From assembly GCA_024639905.1 (NCBI GenBank), contig JAHEGE010000003.1, positions 1-64,000 on the forward strand: a stretch of 64,000 nucleotides of DNA. The letters are read 5' to 3'. Below are positions 17,213 to 26,195 of the stretch, piece after piece. Position numbers and translations under genes: made by a program. Under the pieces are notes generated by a model. It had not been told where the DNA came from, did no database searches, and saw only the letters and a program-made list of their open reading frames with translations. Position 1 is the first letter of the stretch, and each line of letters opens with the position of its first letter. This stretch comes from Gammaproteobacteria bacterium. GTDB lineage: Bacteria; Pseudomonadota; Gammaproteobacteria; Pseudomonadales; Pseudohongiellaceae.

Positions 17213-18464
17213 CGCGGGTGATCTCCTCGAAGGCATGGTTGAGGAAACCTCGCAGCGCGTTGATATAACGCGGGATCGGCATTAAGAAGGCGTCATGGCC
17301 TTGGTCTGCTTCAACTTCGAGATAGGTGACCTCGCGGCCTGCTTTCAAAAGCGTCTCCACTAGTTCGCGCGAGCGCTCTGGTGGGAAACGCCAATCGGTA
17401 CTAAAAGAAACCAGGAAGAATTTACAGTCGCCGCCTTCGAACGCCTTTGCGAGGTCGCCACCGTAGTCCACCGAAGGGTCGAAATAATCCAGAGCCTTCG
17501 TCATCAATAGGTAAGAGTTAGCGTCAAAATTGGCGCTGAAACGCTCACCTTGATAGTGCAGGTAGCTCTCGACTTCGAAATCGACGTTAAGCCCAAAGCT
17601 AAGATTGCCGCTGCGTAAGTCGCGACCGAGATTGCCGCGCGTGGTGTTTTCCAGTTGCGAGCCGGCGTTACCGAACTTGGCGCGCATCGCACTGTCGGAA
17701 AGATAGGTTATGTGACCCACCATGCGCGCCAGCATAAGCCCTTGTTTCGGATAGGTGCCGTGTTCGAGATAGCGCCCGGCATGGAAATTCGGGTCGCTAG
17801 TAATTGAGTAGCGCGCGACTTCGTTGAAGGCAATGTTCTGCGCCGAGAGCTTGGGCGCCGAGGCGATGCACACCGCGTTGGCTAAGCAGTCGGGATAGCT
17901 GATCGCCCAGCGCTGCACCTGCATGCCGCCGAGGCTGCCGCCCACGACTGCGGCCCACTTGTCGATGCCCAGCTTGAGCATAAGTCGATGCTGACTCTTA
18001 ACCCAGTCGCGCACGGTCACTACGGGGAAATCAGGCCCATAGGGCTTGCCGCTATCGGGGTCGATAGAGGTTGGGCCAGTGCTGCCCGCGCAGCCGCCGA
18101 GGTTATTGAGTGCTACGACGAAGAACTTGTTGGTGTCTATCGCCTTGCCTGGGCCGATGGCGCTGTCCCACCAGCCTGGCTTGCGGTCTTCGTTGCTGTG
18201 GAAGCCGGCGGCATGGTGATCGCCACTGAGGGCGTGACAGATCAGCACGGCATTGCTGCGATTGTCATTGAGCTCGCCGTAGGTCTCTACCATGAGGTCG
18301 TAGGCGCTAAGGGTCTTGCCGCTGCGCAGAGTCAGGGGTTCGTCGAAATGATAACGCTGGGGCGTGACGATGCCGACGGAGTCGGCCGCGTCGAATGCGA
18401 TGCTGTCTTGCATAGTTTCTTGCACAGTCTCTTGCATAGTGTTTTGCCGAGTCTCGGTCGTCAA
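17202..18464 (-). CDS. metX: Homoserine O-acyltransferase MetX
   Basis: An alpha/beta hydrolase of up to 420 residues that activates homoserine for methionine synthesis. The nucleophile elbow GGSLGGMQ, the aspartate in STDWRFPP and the histidine in GHDAFLMP form the triad. [12 protein letters not shown] is the oxyanion block. Whether the donor is acetyl- or succinyl-CoA cannot be settled by eye; the Pseudomonas homologue it resembles is a succinyltransferase. The N-terminus is a four-unit tandem repeat offering several in-frame starts, so the true start could be 18464, 18437, 18425 or 18413. The 18464 start overlaps yggU by 4 bp. Confidence 0.94.
   Translation of the reverse strand: MTTETRQNTMQETVQETMQDSIAFDAADSVGIVTPQRYHFDEPLTLRSGKTLSAYDLMVETYGELNDNRSNAVLICHALSGDHHAAGFHSNEDRKPGWWDSAIGPGKAIDTNKFFVVALNNLGGCAGSTGPTSIDPDSGKPYGPDFPVVTVRDWVKSQHRLMLKLGIDKWAAVVGGSLGGMQVQRWAISYPDCLANAVCIASAPKLSAQNIAFNEVARYSITSDPNFHAGRYLEHGTYPKQGLMLARMVGHITYLSDSAMRAKFGNAGSQLENTTRGNLGRDLRSGNLSFGLNVDFEVESYLHYQGERFSANFDANSYLLMTKALDYFDPSVDYGGDLAKAFEGGDCKFFLVSFSTDWRFPPERSRELVETLLKAGREVTYLEVEADQGHDAFLMPIPRYINALRGFLNHAFEEITRDAS
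18402..18449 (-). repeat. Four 12-bp tandem repeats at the metX N-terminus
   Basis: Reading on the coding strand, units at 18449-18438, 18437-18426, 18425-18414 and 18413-18402 encode [12 protein letters not shown] and MQDS. Three of the four begin with ATG or GTG, so the repeat multiplies possible initiation codons. The region precedes the conserved DSVGIVTPQ block and is not part of the enzyme core. Confidence 0.85.
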
Positions 18465-18760
18465 AATAAAGTCTGGTTAAGCGCCACGCCTGTCGGCATC
18501 TTCGCCGGTGCTTTGATGCGCAGGCGCTTGCTCTTCGACGTGTGTCCGCTTTCTAGCACAACCGCGCTTCGTGATACCCCAAATTCCTTCGCTAAGAACT
18601 CGATGAGGCGTTTGTTCGCCTTGCCTTCTATCGGTGCCGCATTAACCTTGATTTTCAGTGAGTCGCCAACTGGGCCTACGATCGCGTCTTCGCGTGCGTT
18701 GGGCAGTAGGCTCACCTGCAGTATTAGATCATCGTTATGCCATCGATAGAAAGCGTTCAC
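18461..18760 (-). CDS. yggU: DUF167 / YggU family protein
   Basis: A 99-residue protein with [41 protein letters not shown], the defining YggU segment. The family is small, alpha/beta and of unknown function. It lies between yggT and metX in a long leftward operon; the ATG of metX overlaps its stop. Confidence 0.92.
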   Translation of the reverse strand: MNAFYRWHNDDLILQVSLLPNAREDAIVGPVGDSLKIKVNAAPIEGKANKRLIEFLAKEFGVSRSAVVLESGHTSKSKRLRIKAPAKMPTGVALNQTLF

Positions 18761-18799
18761 CTGATCACCTTGCCGTGAGAGCGCGAGTGGTGTGTCGTC

Positions 18800-19399
18800 C
18801 TAGATCCCTAAGACGACAGCGGCCATCGTAGTCGTAACGCCGAAGGTCTGGATAATAAAGTTCTGGAGAAACTGGATGCCCAGGAAGATCACAATCGGCG
18901 AGAAGTCGAGGCCACCCATCGCGGGGATTACCGAACGTATCGGAGCCATGACCGGCTCGGTGAGCTGCCAGACAAGTTGCAGGAGAGGGTGAGGATTAGG
19001 ATTGCCGCTGAACATCATGACGAAGGACATGATGATCGAACCGATTATCGCGTAGTAGTAGATCTTGATGATAAAGAGCAGGTTGCCGATGACCGCCCAA
19101 GCAACCACCGTGCCGACGGGCGGGATATTGCCGCCGTAGAGGAGTACCAAGCCGCAGATCGCGGCAGCCTGGACCAGCAGTGCGGCAACCAGCGCCGCGA
19201 AATCGACGCCGCGGTAGCCGGGGATGATATGGCGCAGCGGCTTAACCACGGGGTCTGTCAGTCGCACGATCGACTGCGAGGCTGGATTATAAAAATCAGC
19301 GCGCGCAATTTGCAGCAAGAACCGCAGCAACATCATCAGCAGGTAGAGACCACCAACGGTGCTCACTAGGGTAATGCCCGAGCTGCCTAAAAAATTCAT
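18800..19399 (-). CDS. yggT: YggT family integral membrane protein
   Basis: The 199 residues contain two YGGT repeats. Each has a hydrophobic helix followed by a motif of the form NPASQSIVRLTDPVVKPLRHIIPGYRGVDF (repeat 1, ending near 66) or LTEPVMAPIRSVIPAMGGLDF (repeat 2, near 170). About four to five membrane segments are visible. It is implicated in osmotic or cell-envelope functions in other bacteria but not defined. It sits 43 bp downstream of proC and 39 bp upstream of yggU. Confidence 0.92.
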   Translation of the reverse strand: MNFLGSSGITLVSTVGGLYLLMMLLRFLLQIARADFYNPASQSIVRLTDPVVKPLRHIIPGYRGVDFAALVAALLVQAAAICGLVLLYGGNIPPVGTVVAWAVIGNLLFIIKIYYYAIIGSIIMSFVMMFSGNPNPHPLLQLVWQLTEPVMAPIRSVIPAMGGLDFSPIVIFLGIQFLQNFIIQTFGVTTTMAAVVLGI

Positions 19400-19442
19400 C
19401 GTCCTCTCCCTTACTGTTTGATCGTTGTTCGTGCCGAGCGAG

Positions 19443-20258
19443 TTAGATTTCGCCTGCCAATTCTATCGAGCGCGCGTGCGCCGCCTTGAGTGCGCCGTCT
19501 ACTAACTCGCGCAGGCCTCCGGCTTCGAAATGGTGTATCGCGCGCTCGGTGGTGCCGTTAGGCGAGGTGACATTGCGCCTGAGCTGCGAAGTCGACTCGT
19601 CGCTTGCAGCGGCGAGTTGTGCCGCGCCTAGCGCAGTTTGATAAGTGAGTGCCTTCGCCACGTCGGCGGGCAAGCCGAGTTTGACTGCGCTGTCTTGCAT
19701 TGCCTCCATCATCAAGAAGAAATAGGCAGGGCCGCTGCCCGACAGGGCGGTTACCGCATCGATATCGCCTTCTGACTCTACCCACAGTGCGATGCCAACG
19801 GCGCCGAGTAATTGGTCGGCGATAGCGCGCTGATCGGCGCTTACCTGCGGGTTCGCGAACAAGCCGCTCGCCCCGCTGCCGACGAGTGCCGGCGTATTGG
19901 GCATGCAGCGCACGAGCGCCGCCTCGGTGCCAAACCAGCGTTCGAGCGCGGCGATGGTAATGCCGGCAGCTATGGAGACGATGAGTGGCCTGCGTGAGCC
20001 CAAAGACTCTGCAAGCGCTGCACAGACGGGCGCCATCACCTGAGGCTTGACCGCGAGGACGATGACGTCGGCTTGCTGCGCGATCTGCTCGTTGCTGGCT
20101 GCAACGATGCCAGTCTGTGCCGCAAGGGCTTCGAGTTTGCCGGTGTCGAGGTCGGAGGCGAGGAGCGAGGCGGGGGCTTGTCCGCGACCAATGAGGCCGC
20201 CGAGGATGCTGCTGGCCATGTTGCCGGCGCCGATAAAGCCGATGCGAATGTCGTGCAA
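19443..20258 (-). CDS. proC: Pyrroline-5-carboxylate reductase
   Basis: A 271-residue enzyme catalysing the last step of proline synthesis with NAD(P)H. The Rossmann motif IGFIGAGNMASSILGGL is at the N-terminus, VLAVKPQVM follows, and the C-terminal signature reads VTALSGSGPAYFFLMMEAM with NVTSPNGTTERAI. It lies directly downstream of yggS, the near-universal neighbour. Confidence 0.96.
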   Translation of the reverse strand: MHDIRIGFIGAGNMASSILGGLIGRGQAPASLLASDLDTGKLEALAAQTGIVAASNEQIAQQADVIVLAVKPQVMAPVCAALAESLGSRRPLIVSIAAGITIAALERWFGTEAALVRCMPNTPALVGSGASGLFANPQVSADQRAIADQLLGAVGIALWVESEGDIDAVTALSGSGPAYFFLMMEAMQDSAVKLGLPADVAKALTYQTALGAAQLAAASDESTSQLRRNVTSPNGTTERAIHHFEAGGLRELVDGALKAAHARSIELAGEI

Positions 20259-20327
20259 GGTGACTCTCCAAGAATGTCTAGCTGCGCAGTTTACCGACTT
20301 GGCGGCTCCAGCGCTAACGCCGGGATG

Positions 20328-20996
20328 CTACTGCCTAGCACCGAAAAGGGCGGTGCCGATGCGAACTAAAGTCGAGCCCTCGGCGATCGCCGCCTCGAAA
20401 TCTGCGCTCATGCCGATAGAGAGTGTGTCGAGGCTGGGGAAGAGCGCTTTAAGTCGCTCGAACTCGCGTTGCAGTGGGGCAAAACATGCGCGCTGCTGCT
20501 CATAGGTTTCGAGCGCCGCGGGTATCGCCATGAGTCCGCGCAGCGAGAGATTGGGTAGGGTGTTGATCGCCTGACATAGCGCCTCTACCTCCTGCAGAGC
20601 GACGCCCGACTTCGTCTCTTCGGCAGACAGGTTAACCTGCACGCATACGTTTAAGGCTGGCAGTTGGGGGTCGCGCTGAGAGGAAAGGCGTTCGGCCACC
20701 TTGCTGCGGTCGACGCTGTGCACCCACGCAAAGGCATTGGCGATGTCGCGGGTCTTATTGGATTGGATGGGGCCGATGAAATGCCAAACTATCTCGAGGT
20801 CTGCCAACTGCGCTTGTTTTTCTAGCGCTTCCTGCACGTAGTTCTCGCCGAAGTCATGTTGACCCGCGGCGAAGAGTTCTCTGATAGCGCTAGCAGGATG
20901 GCGCTTGCTAACCGCGAGCAGCGTGATGGGTGCCATGCCAGCTACTCGCGCGATAGCGACCTGCACGTCGTGGAGGTTGTTGGTCAAATCTGGCAT
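20328..20996 (-). CDS. yggS: YggS/PLPBP pyridoxal phosphate homeostasis protein
   Basis: A 222-residue single-domain PLP barrel. The PLP lysine is in LLAVSKRHPASAIREL, and HFIGPIQSNKTRDI and SIGMSADFEAAIAEGSTLVRIGTALFG are conserved phosphate-binding segments. It buffers PLP and affects amino acid and coenzyme A metabolism. It is the first gene of the leftward yggS-proC-yggT-yggU-metX-metW-rdgB-hemW string and diverges from pilT; a CACCG-AATGA-CGGTG dyad (21017-21031) lies in the shared promoter gap. Confidence 0.95.
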   Translation of the reverse strand: MPDLTNNLHDVQVAIARVAGMAPITLLAVSKRHPASAIRELFAAGQHDFGENYVQEALEKQAQLADLEIVWHFIGPIQSNKTRDIANAFAWVHSVDRSKVAERLSSQRDPQLPALNVCVQVNLSAEETKSGVALQEVEALCQAINTLPNLSLRGLMAIPAALETYEQQRACFAPLQREFERLKALFPSLDTLSIGMSADFEAAIAEGSTLVRIGTALFGARQ

Positions 20997-21096
20997 AGAT
21001 TCACGGTCCTGAAATTCACCGAATGACGGTGCTTTGTTATTGGCTAGCGCAAGGTTACCATGCGTAATAGCCCATTGAGTGAGCGATTTCTGTACG

Positions 21097-22161
21097 ATGA
21101 AAATAGCAGACTTGTTAGCCTTGAGCGTCGAACGCGGCGCCTCCGATCTTCACCTCACTGCAGGCTTACCCCCACTTGTGCGCGTCGATGGCAATATAGG
21201 CCGTTTATTCGATGCGCCGTCGCCAACACTTGCAGGCAGCGGCGAGACGTTGGAGGAGGAGCAGGTATTCGCAATGCTGCACGAAGTGATGCGCAAAGAG
21301 CATCGGCTTGAGTTCGAAGAGCGCCTGGAGGTCGACTTTTCCTGCGAAATCGAAAACCTGGCGCGCTTCCGCGTTAACGCATTCCACCAGAATCGCGGCC
21401 CTGGCGCGGTCTTCCGCACGATTCCGGCTGAGGTCGTCACGATGCAGAAGTTGGGTCTCGACCCGATCTTCAAGACCATCGCCGATGCGCCCAGAGGGCT
21501 CGTCATTGCCACCGGTCCGACTAGCTCGGGTAAGAGCACGACGCTTGCGGCGCTTATCGATTACCTCAACGAGACTCGAGCGCAACACATACTCACGATC
21601 GAAGATCCGATCGAATTCGTGCACGAGAGTAAGCGCTGCCTCATCAACCAGCGCGAGGTGCATCGCGACACGCATAGCTTCGCGGATGCACTGCGCTCGG
21701 CACTGCGTGAAGACCCGGACATTATTTTAGTCGGGGAACTGCGTGATCTCGAGACCATCCGTCTCGCGCTCACTGCGGCCGAGACAGGACACTTAGTGTT
21801 CGCCACGCTGCACACGACGTCTGCTGCGAAAACCATCGACCGCATCATCGACGTGTTCCCTGCTGCTGAGAAAGACATGGTGCGCTCGATGCTGTCGGAG
21901 TCGCTGCAGGCGGTGATCTCGCAGACACTCTTGCAGAAGGTAGGGGGTGGCCGCGTGGCCGCGTTCGAGATCATGCGAGGCACGTCGGCAATTCGCAATC
22001 TGATTCGCGAAGATAAGGTGGCACAAATGTACTCGGCTATTCAGACCGGATCGTCTCAGGGCATGATAACCCTCGACCAGGCCATGAAGAAATTGGTCGA
22101 TAAGGGTAGCGTGAAAGCCGAGGTCGCACGAATGCAGGCGAAGTCGCCGGAAAATTTCTAA
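21097..22161 (+). CDS. pilT: Type IV pilus retraction ATPase PilT
   Basis: A hexameric secretion ATPase of 354 residues that depolymerises type IV pili for twitching motility. The start MKIADLLALSVERGASDLHL aligns with Pseudomonas PilT; a GTG at 21079 would add six residues. Walker A is GPTSSGKST and the Walker B region is EDPDIILVGELRD. The histidine box lies in HLVFATLHTTSAAKTIDRI, and the PilT-specific AIRNLIRE motif is present. No pilU follows; the gene converges on ruvX with overlapping stop codons. Confidence 0.95.
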   Translation: MKIADLLALSVERGASDLHLTAGLPPLVRVDGNIGRLFDAPSPTLAGSGETLEEEQVFAMLHEVMRKEHRLEFEERLEVDFSCEIENLARFRVNAFHQNRGPGAVFRTIPAEVVTMQKLGLDPIFKTIADAPRGLVIATGPTSSGKSTTLAALIDYLNETRAQHILTIEDPIEFVHESKRCLINQREVHRDTHSFADALRSALREDPDIILVGELRDLETIRLALTAAETGHLVFATLHTTSAAKTIDRIIDVFPAAEKDMVRSMLSESLQAVISQTLLQKVGGGRVAAFEIMRGTSAIRNLIREDKVAQMYSAIQTGSSQGMITLDQAMKKLVDKGSVKAEVARMQAKSPENF

Positions 22162-22652
22162 GCTAATTTTCGCTGGAGTAATTCACCTAGCCAGTTCTCG
22201 AGGATTATTTGGGCAGCGACATCATCGATGGCGCTGCTGCCATCGTGTTTGCCGCGGCTGCGCTTGCTGCTCAGTCGTGCCCCCAAGCCGCTCTCTAACA
22301 CCCTCTCCGCCGCCTCTATCGAGGATAAGCGCTCGTCAAATCCGTAACTGGGTTTGTGGAATTTGCCATTGAGGCGATGGCCGAATTTGACTGCCCGCAG
22401 CAGGAGTGGGCTTTCGCTGCCGTCTAAGTTAAACGGCAGTCCGACGACGAAGGCATCGGGCTGCCAGCGCTCGATAAGCGTCGCTATTTCTTCCCAATCC
22501 GGCACGCCGTCGCGCGCGCGTAACACGCCCACGGCCTGCGCGGTGCCGGTGAGGCTTTGACCGAAGGCGACACCGATGCGCTGGGTGCCGTAATCGAAGG
22601 CGAGGGCGCGGACCGGTTTGGGTTTTTGGGGGAAGCTGTCTAGAGGTGTCAT
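22158..22652 (-). CDS. ruvX: RuvX/YqgF, Holliday junction resolvase-like nuclease
   Basis: The 164 residues begin with the RNase H-like strand ALAFDYGTQRIGVAFGQS, carrying the first catalytic aspartate. FVVGLPFNLDG and YGFDERLSSIEA follow, and the C-terminal DDVAAQIILENWL block carries the last acidic residues. E. coli YqgF acts in 16S rRNA 5' processing; a resolvase role is structural inference. It follows the TonB-like gene with a 4-bp gap. Confidence 0.94.
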   Translation of the reverse strand: MTPLDSFPQKPKPVRALAFDYGTQRIGVAFGQSLTGTAQAVGVLRARDGVPDWEEIATLIERWQPDAFVVGLPFNLDGSESPLLLRAVKFGHRLNGKFHKPSYGFDERLSSIEAAERVLESGLGARLSSKRSRGKHDGSSAIDDVAAQIILENWLGELLQRKLA

Positions 22653-22656
22653 CGGC

Positions 22657-23544
22657 CTAATAGCTCGTCAGTGCGTTGCCTTCGTGGAAACGCCAGGTGC
22701 GGATGATTTCTACGATATCCGCCTGCGCGCGCAAAGACTCAGGGAACGGTTCATAGGGAGAGGCGAGGCCGACGATATCTAGCGCCGCCTGATCGAGAAT
22801 CACTTGCCCCGAGGATTCGAGCACTTCGGTTTTGAGTATAGAGCCGTTCGGCAGAATCGACACCAACAGGCGCAGGCTGCCATACAGCTTTTGTCGGCGC
22901 GCGGCATCGGGATAATTCAGGTTGCCGATAGTCTCGATGCGTCGCCGCCAGCCATCGAGGTAGAGCGCATCATCGCTGCGTTGGGTAGAGGCCGCGGTGA
23001 GCACTAGGCGCCGCGGCCTCTTGGCGTAAGACTGTACCTGCGAATCGAGCTGAGCCATGAGGCTGGCTATCTCAAGCCGCGGCGACTCCGGTGTAACAAG
23101 CTCGGCGCTCCCGTCCTCGAGTAAGGTCAGCGCGCCAGTGGTCTGTGTCTCGGCAGCATTCTGCGTCGTGATAAGTCGACTATCGCTGGGGCGCTGCCGT
23201 TGCTGTTGTTCAGGCATTAAAGGCTGCGCTGCCTGTACGCTAGGGGCGTCGAGCTCGGGCTGGAACGGCGAGGTAGGGGCGAGCGCCCTCGCGTCTTGAT
23301 CTAGCGTCCCACTGCCGAGCTGATCGACCTGCGCGCGGAAGTCAGCGCGCTCCGGTGCGAGCGCGCTCTGGTGCGCTGCCAGTGTAATCTCGAGGACAGG
23401 CTCTTCGCTTGTGGACTGCGAGGCCCCGAAGCCGATGCCGAACAGAAGGATGCCGTGAAAAGCCGCGGATAAGAAAACGGTGAAGTTCATGCGCTCGCGC
23501 GCTTCGCTGCTCGGCTCTTCGTCAGGCGCCGCTCGGGAGTTCAT
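22657..23544 (-). CDS. TonB-family energy transducer
   Basis: The 295-residue protein has an N-terminal membrane anchor (about 22-42), a polar, Pro- and Gln-containing periplasmic linker (about 45-200) and a C-terminal TonB domain with NYPDAARRQKLYGSLRLLVSILPNG. This matches the TonB3-type protein found between gshB and yqgE in Pseudomonas, where it affects twitching. No exbB or exbD is nearby, so its energy partner is unclear. It is squeezed between gshB (1-bp gap) and ruvX. Confidence 0.88.
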   Translation of the reverse strand: MNSRAAPDEEPSSEARERMNFTVFLSAAFHGILLFGIGFGASQSTSEEPVLEITLAAHQSALAPERADFRAQVDQLGSGTLDQDARALAPTSPFQPELDAPSVQAAQPLMPEQQQRQRPSDSRLITTQNAAETQTTGALTLLEDGSAELVTPESPRLEIASLMAQLDSQVQSYAKRPRRLVLTAASTQRSDDALYLDGWRRRIETIGNLNYPDAARRQKLYGSLRLLVSILPNGSILKTEVLESSGQVILDQAALDIVGLASPYEPFPESLRAQADIVEIIRTWRFHEGNALTSY

Positions 23545-23545
23545 T

Positions 23546-24502
23546 TTAGCCTCTCGTCGCGAGCTTAGCGGCGATGCTGTCCATCAGGTCGCCGGCGATG
23601 TCGAGATCGTGCGCACGGTCGAGTTCGCGCACACAGGTTGGGCTGGTGACGTTGATCTCGGTGAGATAATCGCCGATGACGTCGAGGCCGACGAATAACA
23701 AGCCTTTCTCCTTGAGCACGGGTCCGACTTGATCGCAGATCCAGCGCTCGCGGTCGGTGAGAGGCTTGGCGACGCCGCTACCCCCCGCCGCAAGATTGCC
23801 ACGCGTCTCGCCCGCTAGTGGTATGCGCGCGAGGCCATAGGGTGCGGGCACGCCGTCGACAAGTAAGATGCGCTTGTCGCCGTCGACGATCTCGGGCAGG
23901 TATTTCTGCGCCATGATCTGCTGCCGGCCGTGGTCGGTTAACGTCTCGATGATGACGCTAAGGTTAGGGTCGCCCTGTTGAATGCGGAAGATCGACGCAC
24001 CGCCCATGCCGTCTAGCGGCTTGAAGATGACGTCGCCGTGTTGGGCATGGAAAGCCTTCAGGCGCTCGGCGCTGGCAGCGACGATAAGCGGCGGGCAGCA
24101 CTGCGGGAACTGTGTGGCGAACAACTTCTCATTGCAGTCCCTCAGACTCCTCGGGTCGTTGACGATGAGGACGCCCTCGCGCTGAGCCGCTTCGAGGATG
24201 TAGGTCGAGTAGATAAAATCCATGTCGAAGGGAGGATCTTTGCGCATCAACACCACGTCTAGCTCGGCGAGCGCGATGTCATGTGGGGCGCCAAGTTCAA
24301 ACCAGTTTTTGGGGTCGTCGGCGACATTCAGGCGACGGGTCTTCGCGCGCGCACTGCCTTGATCGAGGGACAGGTCGCTCTGCTCCATATAGTGCAGTTC
24401 CCACCCGTGGCGTTGAGCCGCCAGCAGCATAGCCAGCGTGGTGTCTTTCTTCACGTTAATATTCGCGATGGGGTCCATCACTACGCCGAGCTTTACGGTC
24501 AT
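23546..24502 (-). CDS. gshB: Glutathione synthase
   Basis: An ATP-grasp ligase of 318 residues joining gamma-glutamylcysteine and glycine. VKLGVVMDPIANINVKKDTTLAML at the start, VVLMRKDPPFDMDFIY, FKPLDGMGGASIF, GGETRGNLAAGGSG and GLDVIGDYLTEINVTSPTC match E. coli GshB closely. I start at the ATG at 24502, giving MTVKLG, because AGGATT sits 8 bases before it; an ATG at 24508 is also possible, and the longer frame to 24592 has no homology. Confidence 0.95.
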   Translation of the reverse strand: MTVKLGVVMDPIANINVKKDTTLAMLLAAQRHGWELHYMEQSDLSLDQGSARAKTRRLNVADDPKNWFELGAPHDIALAELDVVLMRKDPPFDMDFIYSTYILEAAQREGVLIVNDPRSLRDCNEKLFATQFPQCCPPLIVAASAERLKAFHAQHGDVIFKPLDGMGGASIFRIQQGDPNLSVIIETLTDHGRQQIMAQKYLPEIVDGDKRILLVDGVPAPYGLARIPLAGETRGNLAAGGSGVAKPLTDRERWICDQVGPVLKEKGLLFVGLDVIGDYLTEINVTSPTCVRELDRAHDLDIAGDLMDSIAAKLATRG

Positions 24503-24724
24503 TGTCATAATCCTAGAGAGTCTCTGTTTCCCAGTTGCTGGCGCGCTAACGACACGGATGACAGCTGGGATCGTCGTCGAGAGTGGAATCATAGCTCAGA
24601 ATGCCCAAGGACGAGAACCGATCTCCCGACAAGCCGTCGCCGACGCTGTTGAATGAGGCTATACTAGCCGCTTGGCGTGGGCGTCAGTCGGCCATCCACA
24701 CACGGTCGTAGCAGGGGAAGGGTA

Positions 24725-25276
24725 GTGAGGACATTAGGTTTCGTATGGGGCATCGGCGGCGTCCTTCTCCTGCTGAGTTTTGCCATCTTCCGTCTCGCTC
24801 CTATCGCTTTCGAGCTGGGCACCATGACGCTCACTCAGCTCCAGTGGTTAGTCTTGGTGTTTAGTGTGATCTATATGGGCTACGCCGAGGGCTATAAGGG
24901 CTTTCATCGTGGGTTCTCGCCCCGCGTGGTGCAGCGCGCAAATTACCTGCGCGACTCTCATCTTAAAGACTACCCTCAGTGGTGGCATGTCGCGTTGGCG
25001 CCAGCTTTCTGCATGGGTTATATCTATGCGACCCGCCGGCGCCAAATTCTCTCTATCGGACTCACTCTCGTCGTCATGGGCTTCGTTGTTATCGCCAGAC
25101 AGCTGCCACAGCCTTGGCGCGGCATCCTTGATGCGGGTGTCGTCACCGGTCTCAGTCTTGGTATTTTGTCGATACTCTATTTTCTCGTTAACAGCTTGCG
25201 CGAGCCGGCTTTCATTACCGTCTCGCCTGAGGTGCCCGAACGGGTCCGCGACCAGGCACGGGCCATAGATGCCTAG
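24725..25276 (+). CDS. Uncharacterised membrane protein with five predicted helices
   Basis: I do not recognise a characterised family. The 183 residues contain about five hydrophobic stretches (near 6-30, 36-58, 88-105, 112-132 and 137-160). A conserved-looking charged loop, YAEGYKGFHRGFSPRVVQRA, lies between helices 2 and 3, and paired tryptophans (PQWWHVALAP) follow. It is an inner-membrane protein by inference. The GTG at 24725 has GGGGAAGGG upstream. Its stop overlaps the ATG of the next glycosyltransferase by 8 bp, so it is the first gene of a three-gene operon and may assist glycan synthesis, but that is guesswork. Confidence 0.75.
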   Translation: MRTLGFVWGIGGVLLLLSFAIFRLAPIAFELGTMTLTQLQWLVLVFSVIYMGYAEGYKGFHRGFSPRVVQRANYLRDSHLKDYPQWWHVALAPAFCMGYIYATRRRQILSIGLTLVVMGFVVIARQLPQPWRGILDAGVVTGLSLGILSILYFLVNSLREPAFITVSPEVPERVRDQARAIDA

Positions 25277-26195
25277 CGCCAACTCAGTCGTTGATACGCC
25301 GTGGCGCCACTGCGCCATAGTAGTCACCTTCGAGCCAGACCCGACCGCGCTACTCAAACTCATTTCGCAGCTCGATAAGGAAGGCGACTTCCTGATCATC
25401 GATAACGGCAGCGGCAACATCGATGAGTTAGCTCCCTCGCTAAGGGCCTATAGCCAGTGCCGAGCGATAGAAAAGCTGGGTGAAAACATCGGCCTTGCAC
25501 TCGCGTTAAATCGCGGCATCGATTGGGCTCGTTCAGCTGGCTATTCGCATGTCATTCTTTTCGATCAGGACAGCCGCCCGGGTGACCTCTTCGCAGCTGG
25601 ACTCTTCGCCGCACTCAAGCGCGCCAAGTCGACCAGCGGCCGACCTATCGCGGCAGTAGGTCCGCGGATTATGAATCCCCAGTCGATGAGACAAACACCG
25701 TTTAAGCTATTTAACCGCCTTCTGGGCCGCTCGAATCGGCGCTATCACGGCTTGTCTCATGATTTTCAAGCAGACTTTCTTATCACCTCGGGCACTTTGG
25801 TTCCCTTAGAAGTCCTCGATGAGGTCGGCGCGATGAAAGCTGATTATTTCATCGACAATATCGATCTCGAATGGTGTTTCCGTGTAAAGGCGCGCGGCTA
25901 CGATTTAATCGGTACCGACTCGGCGATTCTCTACCATGCCATCGGTGAGCGCAGCGCGCACCCCTGGGTGCGAGCGGGACTGATCGCCCAACATAATCCG
26001 ACACGCACCTATTATTCGAGCCGCAACCGCGTTCACCTTTACGGTTCGAGTTACGCACCATTAGGATGGAAGCTGAGGGACATACCACGTTTCGCCTTGA
26101 AGGCAGTCTGGTTGCTACTCAGCTCGAGTGAAAGGCGCGCTTACGCAGATAATATACGGCGTGGTATTAACGACGCGTCGGAGCTGTCGCGATGA
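25269..26195 (+). CDS. Family 2 glycosyltransferase (rhamnosyltransferase-like)
   Basis: A 308-residue GT-A fold enzyme. The N-terminal strand AIVVTFEPD, the acceptor-side IIDNGSGN, the metal-binding HVILFDQDSRP and the downstream DNIDLEWCFRVKARGY match the rhamnosyltransferase branch of GT2. It is predicted cytoplasmic, using a nucleotide sugar to extend an LPS O-antigen or exopolysaccharide. The stop overlaps the start of the next GT2 gene (ATGA). Confidence 0.85.
   Translation: MPSANSVVDTPWRHCAIVVTFEPDPTALLKLISQLDKEGDFLIIDNGSGNIDELAPSLRAYSQCRAIEKLGENIGLALALNRGIDWARSAGYSHVILFDQDSRPGDLFAAGLFAALKRAKSTSGRPIAAVGPRIMNPQSMRQTPFKLFNRLLGRSNRRYHGLSHDFQADFLITSGTLVPLEVLDEVGAMKADYFIDNIDLEWCFRVKARGYDLIGTDSAILYHAIGERSAHPWVRAGLIAQHNPTRTYYSSRNRVHLYGSSYAPLGWKLRDIPRFALKAVWLLLSSSERRAYADNIRRGINDASELSR

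Noticed and set aside
17988-18749. 253-codon forward frame opposite metX and yggU
   Set aside because: It is antisense to two well-supported genes and resembles no known family.
19558-20271. 237-codon arginine-rich frame overlapping proC on the same strand
   Set aside because: It is an out-of-frame shadow of proC with low-complexity arginine and histidine content.
24660-24700. TATACT upstream of the unknown membrane protein as a promoter
   Set aside because: No acceptable -35 at 16-18 bases and no extended -10, so it was not listed.
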